Source: Desulfobacter postgatei (GTDB taxonomy: Bacteria > Desulfobacterota > Desulfobacteria > Desulfobacterales > Desulfobacteraceae). Taken from it: a stretch of 52,204 nt of DNA. Both the position numbers and the translations under genes were made by a program. The notes beneath the pieces were generated by a model that made no database searches, had not been told where the DNA came from, and saw only the letters and a list, made by a program, of their open reading frames with translations. Shown here piece after piece: positions 25,779-34,802 of the stretch. Location: NCBI GenBank assembly GCA_002747145.1, contig PDTI01000009.1, forward strand, positions 1 to 52,204, written 5' to 3'. How positions within the stretch are numbered: the first letter of the stretch is position 1; each line of letters opens with the position of its first letter.

Positions 25779-27437
25779 ATGATGAAGCACAAGCAAAATC
25801 AACTTGTTGCCCTGGTAACCACCTTGCTTTTACTGTGGGCCGCTCCTGTGCCCTGCACAGCATCCACAGGCGGCAGCGAAACAGAACTGGCGCCTGGCAG
25901 GGTGCTTGCCAAACAGGCGGTAAAAGAAAAAAAACCATGGATTACTGCGGATCATTCAAAATTTGAAATTTTGCAGCAGGAATTCTCCTCGGGCCCGGAA
26001 GTAACGGCGGCCTGTCTGACCTGCCATAATGAGGCGGCCCTTCAGTTTCATAAAACCATCCACTGGACCTGGAAAGCCCCTGGAAAAGATCCTGCCGTTC
26101 CACTGGGGAAAGGCGGGCTGTCCGTTAATAACTTCTGAATCAACGCCCAAAGCAACGAGGCTCGTTGCACATCATGCCATGCAGGATATGGTTGGAAGAA
26201 CAAAGACTTTGATTTTACGGATCAAACCAAGGTGGACTGCCTTGTCTGCCACGAAAGCACCGGGACGTACAAAAAATTCCCTTCCGGGGCCGGCCATCCA
26301 GCCAAGAAGACCAGAATATTTAAAGGAAACAAAAAAACATACTATCCACCGGACTGGAATAAAGTGGCCCAAAGTGTGGGCCTGCCCGGACGTAAAAACT
26401 GTGGGGCCTGCCATTTTTATGGCGGTGGCGGTGACGGCGTCAAGCATGGAGATCTGGACTCCTCCTTGATCAAACCAGATAAACACTTGGATGTCCATAT
26501 GGGAATTGACGGACAGAATTTTAATTGTACCCGGTGCCACTCCACCTCAGAACACCATATTGCGGGCCGGATCTATACCCAGCCTGCGGCTGAAAATAAA
26601 AAATCCTTGATTGAGGATGATCTTACCTCAAAGATCACCTGCGTTTCCTGCCACGGCAGGGAACCCCACCAGCACAATGCCAAGGCCAATGACCACACCG
26701 ACCGGGTAGCATGCCAGAGCTGCCATATTCCTGAATATGCCCGTATCAACCCCACCAAGATGTACTGGGATTGGTCTGCGGCGGGAAAAAAGAAGGATGG
26801 CAAACCTTACACCGTGAAGGGTGAGTTCGGTAAACCTGCCTATATGACCAAAAAAGGCGAATTCAGGTGGGGGAAAAATATGGTCCCCGAATACTTCTGG
26901 TACAATGGGTCCATTGATCACCTCACTTTGAAGGACACCATTGATCCGTCCGGCGAAGTGTTTATCAGCAACCCATCCGGCGACATGACCGATGAAAACT
27001 CACGCATTTTTCCGTTCAAGGTGCACCGGGGAAAAGTTCCTTATGATAAAATCCATAAAAAGCTTGTGGCACCACACCTGTTCCCCAAAGATAAAACCGA
27101 CAAAGCCGCCTATTGGAAAGGGTTTAACTGGGATGCTGCCATTGCGTACGGCCAAAAATATCTGAACCTGCCCTACTCTGGCGAGTATGATTTTGTTGAT
27201 ACCGCTTATGTGTTTCCCATCACACATATGGTCGCCCCCAGGGGCAATGTCCTTTCATGCACCCAATGCCATGTCAAAGATACCGGACGGCTCGCCAATC
27301 TGACCGGCTTTTACATGCCCGGGCGGGATAACCTTGCCATGATGGACTGGGCAGGATGGATACTTGTGCTTGGATCATGTATCGGTGTCACCCTCCATGG
27401 TCTGGGACGGTTTTTCACCAGAAACGGAAAACATTAA
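25779..27437 (+). CDS. Octahaem cytochrome c, OTR family, with in-frame UGA (probable selenocysteine 120)
   Basis: One continuous frame of 552 codons is interrupted only by TGA at 26136-26138. Eight CXXCH haem motifs are present, at residues 79, 130, 154, 208, 250, 288, 312 and 494: one before the TGA and seven after. The segment around the TGA reads VNNF-TGA-INAQSNEARCTSCHAGYGW. From memory, the octahaem tetrathionate reductase family has Cys here (NNFC), and in the Shewanella enzyme this Cys lies near the active-site haem together with the Asn three residues before it. The N-terminus is a signal peptide (residues 1-29) and a hydrophobic C-terminal helix anchors the protein outside the inner membrane. 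A SECIS-like hairpin follows the TGA and selB is in the window. The family reduces tetrathionate, nitrite or hydroxylamine in vitro; the natural substrate is unknown. A simple nonsense mutation is the alternative, but the intact frame and motifs downstream argue against it. Confidence 0.85.
26136..26168 (+). promoter_or_regulatory. Candidate bacterial SECIS element with recoded UGA
   Basis: After the TGA (26136-26138) a 7-bp stem GCAACGA/TCGTTGC (26152-26158 with 26162-26168) closes the loop GGC (26159-26161). The loop begins 20 nt after the TGA and its first two bases are G. This agrees with the known bacterial SECIS pattern (apical loop about 16-37 nt from UGA, with a G in the first two loop positions), as in E. 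coli fdhF, where the loop also starts with GG. Folding and SelB binding are untested. Confidence 0.72.
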
Positions 27438-27454
27438 AAAAGGAACACAATATC

Positions 27455-28099
27455 ATGGACCAGACAAAAACCATTAAAGTATATCTGTACACACGCTTTG
27501 AACGATTCTGGCACTGGCTGCAGGCCGGGATGATCATATTTCTTCTGATCACAGGCTTTGAAATCCATGGCTCCTACACCTTGATGGGATATGAAACCGC
27601 AGTAAACGCCCATAACTTTGTGGGGCTTTTATGGCTGGTGCTTTTTGCTTTTTTTGTATTCTGGCTTTTCACCACCGGGGAGTGGCGTCAATACATCCCC
27701 ACAACCCGAAAACTCATCGATGTGGCGCTTTACTATGCATTCGGGATTTTTCAGGGCAGACCCCACCCGGTTGAAAAAACGCCAGGTGCCAAACACAATC
27801 CTTTGCAGCGCCTGACCTATCTGGCATTGTCGGCTTTGATGCTGCCGGTCCAAATGGTTTCAGGCATCTTATATTACACCTGGAATTATTGGGGGGGCGT
27901 GGCCTGGTCCCTGGCACCGGTGGCACTGCTCCACACCATGGTGGCATTTCTACTGCTCGCGTTTCTGGTGGTCCATGTGTACATGACCACAACAGGGCAC
28001 TCCCTGTTCAGCCACATTTCAGGAATGATCACAGGATGGGAAGAGATTCACGAAACCACCAGGATCCACGATTGGGAGGTGGCCGGCAAACGTCGCTGA
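27455..28099 (+). CDS. Membrane cytochrome b (b561/hydrogenase-formate dehydrogenase type)
   Basis: A 214-residue integral membrane protein with four or five hydrophobic helices. Histidines placed to bind b-type haems are in FERFWHWLQAG, AVNAHNFVGLLW, LLHTMVAFLLL and VVHVYMTTTGHS, as in the cytochrome b subunits of hydrogenase, formate dehydrogenase and thiosulfate reductase. The ATG at 27455 has AAAGGAAC before it. It starts 17 nt after the octahaem cytochrome, so it most likely passes electrons between the menaquinol pool and that periplasmic enzyme. In the Shewanella OTR system no such partner is required to be adjacent, so this pairing is informative about direction: quinol to cytochrome c to acceptor. 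Confidence 0.85.
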   Translation: MDQTKTIKVYLYTRFERFWHWLQAGMIIFLLITGFEIHGSYTLMGYETAVNAHNFVGLLWLVLFAFFVFWLFTTGEWRQYIPTTRKLIDVALYYAFGIFQGRPHPVEKTPGAKHNPLQRLTYLALSALMLPVQMVSGILYYTWNYWGGVAWSLAPVALLHTMVAFLLLAFLVVHVYMTTTGHSLFSHISGMITGWEEIHETTRIHDWEVAGKRR

Positions 28100-28120
28100 T
28101 GATCTAAATGGTGCTGCCTG

Positions 28121-28285
28121 TAAGGCCCATGGCCAGAATCAAATCTGCCACAGATACGCCGGATTTTAAGTCGCCATCAAGGCACGCCAAAGGAAACATA
28201 TTAGGTATGTCTGTCCGTTGGCGTAACGCCCAAAGCGGTTTAAAAGACAAGCAGATGGGCGATTTTTTTTGATCATGGGCCTTAG
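28121..28285. repeat. Repeat B copy 2 (full hairpin element, about 165 bp)
   Basis: The outer arms TAAGGCCCATGGCCAG and its counterpart CATGGGCCTTA at the right end are inverted. Inside are GATTTTAAGTCGCCATCAAG, AAGGCACGCCAA and TTGGCGTAACGCC. Compared with copy 1 at 13693 it carries about 40 extra central bases. It lies directly after the cytochrome b gene, where it may act as a transcript end, and it abuts repeat A copy 4. Confidence 0.65.
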
Positions 28286-28449
28286 CGCCTGTTTGATAAT
28301 TAGGGGATCAAAGCGAAATCTCATGAAAATGAGAACCAATTTTCACAAATTTTCTGTTAATAGCCGGACCGGACTATTGACATAAAATTTGGGGGAATTG
28401 GAGCCATTTTCATGGGATTGCAGCCGATTCATCAATTATCAAACAGGCT
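28286..28449. mobile_element. Repeat A copy 4 (164 bp, full length)
   Basis: Terminal CGCCTGTTTGATAATT and AATTATCAAACAGGCT are near-perfect inverted repeats. Flanks are CTTAG (28281-28285, which is also the end of repeat B) and CATAG (28450-28454), four of five matching. The orientation is opposite to copy 1. The right end overlaps the last codons and stop of ihfA. Confidence 0.78.
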
Positions 28450-28747
28450 CATAGTCTCTGGTTTCCTGTTGGTTCATTTTGTTTTTAAGTTTGCCCGCAC
28501 ACTTGAACGTGACAACCCGTCTTTTTTTAAGGATCATGGCATCTCCTGTAGCTGGGTTCCTACCCTTTCTCGGCGTTTTTTCAATTACCTGAAATTTTCC
28601 AAATCCGGAAATCATAATATCTTCGCCCGACGCCAAGGTGGACTTCATGATTTCAATCAGGGTTTCAACTACCTCTTTGGACTGAGAAGGGTGCTGATCA
28701 AATGTATCTGAAATTTTTTCGATGAGTATAGATTTGGTACAGGTCAA
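28439..28747 (-). CDS. ihfA: Integration host factor alpha-type DNA-bending protein
   Basis: A 102-residue HU/IHF-family protein. The start of the fold (TKSILIEKISDTF), the beta-arm entry GFGKFQVIEKTPRKGRNPATGD and the closing strand RRVVTFKCAGKLKNKM are typical of IHF alpha, including the proline-containing tip RNPATGD. IHF bends DNA for sigma-54 promoters and many other processes, fitting the several sigma-54 activators in the window. The only suitable start in this frame is TTG at 28747, with AAGGG about 8 nt before it. The final codons GAG CCT GTT TGA belong to the end of repeat A copy 4, so the element has replaced the original tail. Confidence 0.88.
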   Translation of the reverse strand: MTCTKSILIEKISDTFDQHPSQSKEVVETLIEIMKSTLASGEDIMISGFGKFQVIEKTPRKGRNPATGDAMILKKRRVVTFKCAGKLKNKMNQQETRDYEPV

Positions 28748-28821
28748 AATTTCAGCCCTTTTTTTGTTTAGATTGCGTTAAACGGAATACAACAATGGTT
28801 TTTTCTAATAGAGTCAAGTCA

Positions 28822-30933
28822 TTAGAGTGTCGTGTGGTCGGCACTATCTACAGCATCAGATCCAGACGGATTCAGACGGATGCGCCATTTTTTTAGCATT
28901 TCCAAAAGATCTCCCATCATGAAGGGTTTTGTCAAAAAATCGTCCATGCCGGCATCCCGGCAATTATCCTGGTCTTCTTTCATGGCATGGGCGGTGATGG
29001 CGATGATTGGAGTATGGGTGCCAAGGGTTGCTTCATGTTCCCTGATTTCCCGGGTGGCCTGGTAACCATCCATTACGGGCATCTGGCAGTCCATGAGGAT
29101 GATGTCCGGTTTTAAACAGATAAACTTATCCCTGGCATCAGCACCCGTGACTGCAATATCCACCTTACATCCAAAGGTTTCAAGCATAGCTGAAAAAACA
29201 TCCTGATTGGTGATATTGTCTTCGGCCACCAGCACATGAAGATTGATTTTATCCGTCTTTTCGGGTCGGGCATGGGCGGTCAAAGATCCCCCGTTATCAC
29301 TTTTTTCCGCCAGTCTCAAAGGAAGAACAAAGGAGAAGATGCTTCCCTTTCCCGGTTTACTGGTGCACTTGATGGTGCCTCCCATAAGTGACACCAGATT
29401 CGATGAAATGGCAAGACCAAGTCCGGTGCCTCCGTATTTGCGCGTAAAAGAGGCGTCGGTCTGGGAAAACGGTGTGAATAAAAGAGTTTGTTTTTTAGAT
29501 GGGATCCCAATACCGGTATCTTTTATGGAGATGCTCAGGTCAACCCGGAATCCTTGGTCTTCAAAATTTTGAAATTCACCGTCTTTTGATAAGAAGGTCG
29601 ACACCATGATGGTTACCCCGCCTTTTTCTGTAAATTTTATGGCATTGCCCACAAGATTGATCAGTATCTGCCTGATCCTTGTTGGGTCCCCCAACAGGAA
29701 AAGGTGTGCGTCCTTTTGGATTTCAACACTTAAATATAGTTTTTTCTCCCTGGCAACAGGCATTAAAAGTGTTTTGATGTCGGTCAGCAGGGTATCTAGA
29801 TCAAAAGAAATGGATTCAACTTCAAGTTTGCCTGCTTCAATTTTGGAAAGATCTAAAATATCATTGATGATTGCAAGCAGGGCCTGGGCAGATTTTTGGA
29901 TATTGATCGCAAATGTCTTCTGTTCACTGGGAAGATCGAATGAAAGCAGCATTTCCGTCATGCCGATAATGCCGTTCATGGGCGTTCTGATTTCATGGCT
30001 CATGTTGGCAAGGAACCTGGATTTTACCTGGCTGGCTTCCTCTGCTTGTTTTTGGGCCTTTTCCAGATGAATGACCGTGGATTCAAGTTCTTCCTTGGCC
30101 TGGGTCAGGTCCATGGTTCTTTGCTCGACTCTGGATTCAAGGCTTGAACTGTATGAATTCAGCGCTTCGTCCCTGGCCTGGATCTCCTTAATCATTTGGT
30201 TAAACTGTTCCACAAGCACACCAAATTCATCGTCACTGTATTTTTTTACCCTGACCTGATAGTCCTTTTCCCGGGTTACCTTCCCCATGGAATTAATGAC
30301 ATCAAATAATGGACGGGTGAAGATGGACTGGATTTTGGAAGATAAAATCAGCACCACTACCAAAGAGATGGTGACAATACCCGCAACAATCATATAATAT
30401 GCAGACAGTCTTTTTTTCTGTTGCTGCATATCATCAATCAGATGAATGGCACCTAAAAAATTGTCTTGAAAATTGACCGGCAGGATCACATGGGCATGAC
30501 CGTTTGTAAATCTGCTGAAAACTTTTTGGGAAGCAATTCTCTCAATTGGGGGCAGTCCTGGGGGGTCTATGGGCCTGACTTCATGGGCCAGCCTGGCAAT
30601 GGGAATGGGCCCCTTTGAAAAGTCAGCGTAAATTGTACCATGGGTGTCGTATAGGATTGCGCCGATAATGCCCTGTTTTGCAGACAGGGCGCTTAGGTCT
30701 TCCAATGCCGCATTCCGGTCATTGAACATCATGGCAACCGAAGAGTTCAATGCAATTAAGTCCGCCATGGATACAAGTTCATCGACCAGATTGTTTCTGG
30801 CATTATAGATTTCATAGGCCACCATGGCAGCGGCCATCATAAAAAGGGCCAGCAATGCCGTGAATCCAAGGGTCAGGATCAGTTTTGCCCTGATGGAAAC
30901 GGTGCTATGGTTTGTTTTGTTTTGGCGTTTCAT
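28822..30933 (-). CDS. Membrane hybrid histidine kinase with CHASE8-like sensor
   Basis: 703 residues. Order: transmembrane helix near residue 20-45, a periplasmic region of about 140 residues ([20 protein letters not shown] and [13 protein letters not shown]) resembling the CHASE8 domain of YfiN, a second membrane helix, HAMP, coiled coil, HisKA with the phospho-His in [16 protein letters not shown], HATPase with N ([14 protein letters not shown]), DTGIGI and GGTGLGLAI boxes, then a C-terminal receiver with Asp in [13 protein letters not shown] and Lys in FLTKPF. The start overlaps the stop of the YfiR-like gene by one base (TAATG), so translation is coupled. It is likely the signalling partner that YfiR controls. 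Confidence 0.93.
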   Translation of the reverse strand: MKRQNKTNHSTVSIRAKLILTLGFTALLALFMMAAAMVAYEIYNARNNLVDELVSMADLIALNSSVAMMFNDRNAALEDLSALSAKQGIIGAILYDTHGTIYADFSKGPIPIARLAHEVRPIDPPGLPPIERIASQKVFSRFTNGHAHVILPVNFQDNFLGAIHLIDDMQQQKKRLSAYYMIVAGIVTISLVVVLILSSKIQSIFTRPLFDVINSMGKVTREKDYQVRVKKYSDDEFGVLVEQFNQMIKEIQARDEALNSYSSSLESRVEQRTMDLTQAKEELESTVIHLEKAQKQAEEASQVKSRFLANMSHEIRTPMNGIIGMTEMLLSFDLPSEQKTFAINIQKSAQALLAIINDILDLSKIEAGKLEVESISFDLDTLLTDIKTLLMPVAREKKLYLSVEIQKDAHLFLLGDPTRIRQILINLVGNAIKFTEKGGVTIMVSTFLSKDGEFQNFEDQGFRVDLSISIKDTGIGIPSKKQTLLFTPFSQTDASFTRKYGGTGLGLAISSNLVSLMGGTIKCTSKPGKGSIFSFVLPLRLAEKSDNGGSLTAHARPEKTDKINLHVLVAEDNITNQDVFSAMLETFGCKVDIAVTGADARDKFICLKPDIILMDCQMPVMDGYQATREIREHEATLGTHTPIIAITAHAMKEDQDNCRDAGMDDFLTKPFMMGDLLEMLKKWRIRLNPSGSDAVDSADHTTL

Positions 30934-31514
30934 TATTTTCCATTGACGATGACAGCCAGTTTAAGCAACCTGGAGCTGAATTTGAGCTGGTGTGCCTCAG
31001 CATTTTTAATATTGATTTCAAAATGGAGATGATCATCTCTTGTAAAAAATTGAATGATGCCTCCAGCCCGGCTGAAATTTTTGACTTCACCAATAGTGAG
31101 CACCGGTCTGTTCCCAACATGACTTAAAATTTCCAGAACCTGTTCCAAACGTGTATGCCTGCTGATAAATACAATCTGACTTTCTGCCAGCATTTGTTTA
31201 TAATCGAAGGCATTGGGATCAGAATACTGGATAGATATAACGCGTCCGGTACTTATTTTTCCGTCAATGGTCTGAAAATATTCTTTCATATATTCATTAC
31301 CAAACACCACTATGTTAAAGGGTTCCCCTTCATTGTCAAATGCCTTTTGGGGCCATTGAATGAGTTTGGTGAAATTATAAACAAAGGCTGCTTTAACCCT
31401 GTACTCTTCAAGGTTTTGTGAGTGGACTGTTCCTATAGCAAGAAGAAATAACAGAAACTGGCAAATGCAGGCCGGGATGAATACTTTTATTATTTTATGC
31501 GTTAACGGTTGCAT
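30933..31514 (-). CDS. YfiR-family periplasmic regulator
   Basis: A 193-residue exported protein with a signal peptide (to about residue 33), followed by the YfiR/DUF4154 signature ([18 protein letters not shown], then FNIVVFGN and the C-terminal [18 protein letters not shown]). In Pseudomonas YfiR is a periplasmic repressor of the diguanylate cyclase YfiN through its periplasmic domain. Here the downstream partner is a hybrid kinase with a similar sensor, so YfiR probably gates kinase activity. It is the middle gene of a TonB receptor-YfiR-kinase operon on the minus strand. Confidence 0.88.
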   Translation of the reverse strand: MQPLTHKIIKVFIPACICQFLLFLLAIGTVHSQNLEEYRVKAAFVYNFTKLIQWPQKAFDNEGEPFNIVVFGNEYMKEYFQTIDGKISTGRVISIQYSDPNAFDYKQMLAESQIVFISRHTRLEQVLEILSHVGNRPVLTIGEVKNFSRAGGIIQFFTRDDHLHFEINIKNAEAHQLKFSSRLLKLAVIVNGK

Positions 31515-31550
31515 CTGTCTTACTCTTTGTCATGGGGAATACAGCATATT

Positions 31551-33581
31551 TCAGAATTTATAGGTCAGGCCGGCATAGACACTGCGGGGAACTTCCACAG
31601 CATAACTGAATGCTTCCTGGACAAACTCAAGATGGCGGTCCTGGAGCAGATTCTGCCCGGTCAGGAAAAATTCCAGATCCGGCCGGATCTTCCATCCCAG
31701 GCGCAGGTCCAGGTTCGCGTAATCGTCAATTTCATAGATGAGCGTATCAGAAAATACGAAATTTGCCTGTGTTTTGCCCACATATCTAAACCAAGCGTCC
31801 AGGGTCAGGTTTTCCGTCAAATCAAAGCGCCCCCTTAAAGACACCAGATGTTTTGTAAATCCATAGTCGATTTCAAAATCCTGGTCATTGTCATAATCAT
31901 GGTATGTCAGTGAATAGGCCAGGGTCCATTGGGTTTTCCTGCTTGTGGTCAGATCCACGGCAATCTCTGCCCCCCAGGACCGGGCATTGGACATGTTGCT
32001 TAATACAACATCATAGTTAGAATCCTGCGGTGAATAGATCCTTAGATTTTGATAGTCATTGAAGAACAATGCCAAATCAATTGAGAGGTTTTGTTGTGGG
32101 AAAAACCGGTATCCTGCTTCCCAGGCCCACAATGTTTCTGCCGCTTGATCCTCATTATTTACGAATCTTCTATACAAAGGAGACGGGTTATTGCGCGGGC
32201 TTTTGGGCTGTACTTTTCCGCAGAGATAAACCAGGGCATTGGCCTCTACCCGGGAAGGAATTCGGGTGGCCCGGGAAACGGCTGCCCATAATCTGTGGTG
32301 TTCACCCGGTGCCCACAACAGCCTTGTGGATGGCTGGATTTCAAGGCCGGTATAATCGTTGTGCTCAAATTTTGAACCAATGGTCAATTTGATTTCATCC
32401 CCAAGTAAAGATATTTCATCCTGGATAAAGGCCGAGTAGAGAAGGTCACTTGTGCGGACAGGATCCACATCGGCAACTTTGGAACCTGAATAATCATCAG
32501 ATGAATGGCGCAGTCTGAGTTCCCAGATAATATCATTCTTAAAACCCAACCCAAAATGGTGCTGGAATTCCACATCAACGTTTTTTCGGTCTTCGTTGAG
32601 GATATCCTCGGAACGATACATGGCATCGTAATAGATCTGCACAGACATTTCCGATGTCCCGGAAAGAACCTTTGTCCAACGGCCCATGATGTTGCCACCG
32701 GATACATCGGTTTTTACGGGGAATTCATCCATGTAGTCGGGCGGCGTATGATTGTAATTGATATTCTGACTGTAAATATAAAGGTTCTGGTGGATATGGC
32801 CGTCGTAGATATCCCCCTGGAGGGTGAAATTGTCGGTCAAAGACAATTGGGCATCTATGCGGAAGCCGGCCTGATTGATCTGCCAGTCGTCCCCTGCATT
32901 TTCTCCGGAAAGATACTGAAAGTCATCCCTGGCCCTGTGTTTGGCGTAAATCCGCCAGAATCTGTCTTTACCCATGGTGCCGCCGTATCTTGCGGCCACC
33001 ATGTTTTTTTCCTTTGATCCTGCAGACGCCTGTAAAAAACCGCCCTGGGTATCATTGGCTCTCCTGGTGATAATATTGATCACCCCATTGACCGCATTGG
33101 ATCCCCAGATGGTGGCTCCAGGACCTCGGATGACCTCAATGCGGTCCACATCCCCAAGCAGCACATCTGTTACTTCCCAGTAAACGCCTGAAAAACTGGG
33201 GGTATACACACTGCGCCCGTCAACAAGAACCTGAAGACTTGGAGAAAAACGGCTGTTAAAGCCCCTGCAGTTCACAGCCCATTTGTTGGCATCAATACGT
33301 GCCACATTTACGCCCGGGGCCATTCGCAGGGCCTCAGGAATACTGGTGACCCCGGAACGTCTGATCTCTTCCCGGGTAATTACGAAAATTGCTGCAGCAC
33401 TGTCAGACAGCCGCTGGCTTTTTTTACTCACGGAAGTTACTTTGATCTCCATAAGTTCTTCAATGGAGAATTCAGTCAAATCCGTGTTCTGTGAGGCGGG
33501 GCAAGTGACGGGTAAAATAGAGAACAAACCGGACAGAAACAAAAGCAGCAGAATGATTTTTTTCAGGAAAACATGTAACAC
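31551..33581 (-). CDS. TonB-dependent outer membrane receptor
   Basis: 676 residues with a signal peptide, a plug domain (SIPEALRMAPGVNVARI, QVLVDGRSVYTP, DVDRIEVIRGPGATIWGSNAVNGVINIITR) and a 22-strand-type beta barrel ending in VYAGLTYKF, the aromatic C-terminus used by the BAM machinery. The frame is open to a TTG at 33638. I choose the GTG at 33581 because AGAGATC precedes it and because it puts the signal peptide at the very N-terminus. The ligand is unknown. As the first gene of the operon with YfiR and a hybrid kinase, it could supply the outer membrane signal. A J-domain gene lies upstream behind a long hairpin. Confidence 0.9.
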   Translation of the reverse strand: MLHVFLKKIILLLLFLSGLFSILPVTCPASQNTDLTEFSIEELMEIKVTSVSKKSQRLSDSAAAIFVITREEIRRSGVTSIPEALRMAPGVNVARIDANKWAVNCRGFNSRFSPSLQVLVDGRSVYTPSFSGVYWEVTDVLLGDVDRIEVIRGPGATIWGSNAVNGVINIITRRANDTQGGFLQASAGSKEKNMVAARYGGTMGKDRFWRIYAKHRARDDFQYLSGENAGDDWQINQAGFRIDAQLSLTDNFTLQGDIYDGHIHQNLYIYSQNINYNHTPPDYMDEFPVKTDVSGGNIMGRWTKVLSGTSEMSVQIYYDAMYRSEDILNEDRKNVDVEFQHHFGLGFKNDIIWELRLRHSSDDYSGSKVADVDPVRTSDLLYSAFIQDEISLLGDEIKLTIGSKFEHNDYTGLEIQPSTRLLWAPGEHHRLWAAVSRATRIPSRVEANALVYLCGKVQPKSPRNNPSPLYRRFVNNEDQAAETLWAWEAGYRFFPQQNLSIDLALFFNDYQNLRIYSPQDSNYDVVLSNMSNARSWGAEIAVDLTTSRKTQWTLAYSLTYHDYDNDQDFEIDYGFTKHLVSLRGRFDLTENLTLDAWFRYVGKTQANFVFSDTLIYEIDDYANLDLRLGWKIRPDLEFFLTGQNLLQDRHLEFVQEAFSYAVEVPRSVYAGLTYKF

Positions 33582-33695
33582 TTGATCTCTTTTGTAACGC
33601 GTTGAAATTTGGGATAAAATATTCACAAAATATAACAATAATTACCTAATATTAGTATCGATTCTTTTTGTTGTCAATCAATTCCGGGAAGTTTA

Positions 33696-33752
33696 TTTAT
33701 TCTAACATAGAAAACCTGGCTCAGAGAGCCAGGTTTTCTATGTTAGAATAAA
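33696..33752. terminator. Perfect 26-bp stem hairpin, probable bidirectional terminator
   Basis: A 26-nt arm (33696-33721) is exactly complementary to 33727-33752 with a 5-nt loop (CAGAG). The inner part has AAAACCTGGCT before the loop and AGCCAGGTTTT after it, the A-tract/stem/T-tract arrangement of a two-way terminator. It lies 53 bp beyond the J-domain gene stop (minus strand) and upstream of the TonB receptor gene, so it separates the two operons. Confidence 0.8.
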
Positions 33753-33804
33753 AATTTACGGCCAACGAAATAATCTGCAAAATTTACGGTTTTCGGTCGC
33801 GCAC

Positions 33805-34800
33805 TTATGATATTTTTTCAAGCAGGGCCTCGTACGCGTTACCCAGTTCCACAAACATGTCGTGGCTGCCGCCCCTGTCCGGATGATGTTCCCTTGCCAG
33901 GCGTCTGAATTCCCGGGTCAGGTCTTTCTTGTCCATGGACTCCAGGGCCTTGGCCGTGAGGTTAAAAATTTTGAGCGCCTGGGATAACCCAAGCTGCGGA
34001 GTGGCGCCAGGCGCCTTATACCATCGGCTTCTTTGACGGAACTGGAAATCTTTGGCCATATCATCCAACAACACCGAATCCCCGTAAGTGTGGTCAAAAA
34101 ACATGACGGCATACCGGATCAGGTATTCGTGCAGCTGGCTGGTCAGCTCGAATAGTTCCTTGTTCAACTGGCATAACTCCTGGATAAAAAAGGCCTCCAC
34201 TTTATCCTGGTCCAGGGCATGGGGCATCTGTCTGGCCATAAATCCTTTGAAAAAACGATGGAGATCAAGTGCTGTATATACGTAGGATTTCAAATCTTTC
34301 TGCCGCAAAACCCGCTCCTGGTAAATGAAACGCTGTTCGATCTCATCTCGGGATTTGTTGTGAAATTGCTTGAAAAGGACTGCCGGCATGTTCACCAGGG
34401 GACCTTGGTCCATGTTACCGAATTTAAGAAAGTGGGCCCGGCGTTTGTCAAAGGCATGGACCTGTCTTGCAATGGTCTCTTTCTGTGTCCGGGTCAAGGG
34501 CTTATATTGCTTAAAGGAGCGCTGCCTGAAGGTCTGGGTGGCCCTGCGGATGGCAGGCCGGATAAAAGGCCAGAACAGATCTTCAAGCTGATTTTTGTCA
34601 ACGTCGCCGGCTATAGTTGAAATCCTGGATTCCAGATCAGGGCTCACATACCAGGCATTGCCGCCGGGATAATCAATCCAGGCCCCGGGGCATGGACCGA
34701 TGTCAAAAATATCCCGGGCCACCAACTGCTCTCCCTGTTTGACGGATTCACGCAAGACATAGGTGGCCTGTCCCTCTTTTTTTACCTTTGCCAGATACAT
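33805..34800 (-). CDS. Protein with C-terminal J domain, function unknown
   Basis: 331 residues. The last 65 or so form a J domain with the essential HPD (LAREHHPDRGGSHDMFVELGNAYEALL), which stimulates a DnaK-type chaperone. The preceding 260 residues are rich in Arg, Lys and aromatic residues (for example ALDLHRFFKGFMARQMPHAL) and match no family known to me. No zinc fingers or G/F region are present, so it is not classic DnaJ. It starts 2 nt after the DUF362 gene stop, indicating coupled translation. Probably a specialised co-chaperone with a client-binding N-terminal part. Confidence 0.8.
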   Translation of the reverse strand: MYLAKVKKEGQATYVLRESVKQGEQLVARDIFDIGPCPGAWIDYPGGNAWYVSPDLESRISTIAGDVDKNQLEDLFWPFIRPAIRRATQTFRQRSFKQYKPLTRTQKETIARQVHAFDKRRAHFLKFGNMDQGPLVNMPAVLFKQFHNKSRDEIEQRFIYQERVLRQKDLKSYVYTALDLHRFFKGFMARQMPHALDQDKVEAFFIQELCQLNKELFELTSQLHEYLIRYAVMFFDHTYGDSVLLDDMAKDFQFRQRSRWYKAPGATPQLGLSQALKIFNLTAKALESMDKKDLTREFRRLAREHHPDRGGSHDMFVELGNAYEALLEKIS

Positions 34801-34802
34801 AG

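Noticed and set aside
25779..26138. Ordinary nonsense mutation in the cytochrome gene
   Set aside because: Not fully excluded, but the downstream 433 codons show no further stop or shift, all haem motifs are intact, the stop is TGA at a presumed Cys position, and a SECIS-like hairpin and selB are present.
26232..27437. Reading the cytochrome as a separate gene starting with GTG at 26232
   Set aside because: It would begin two residues before a haem motif, without signal peptide or ribosome site, and would leave two haem motifs in a useless upstream fragment. The continuous frame with a recoded TGA explains all parts.
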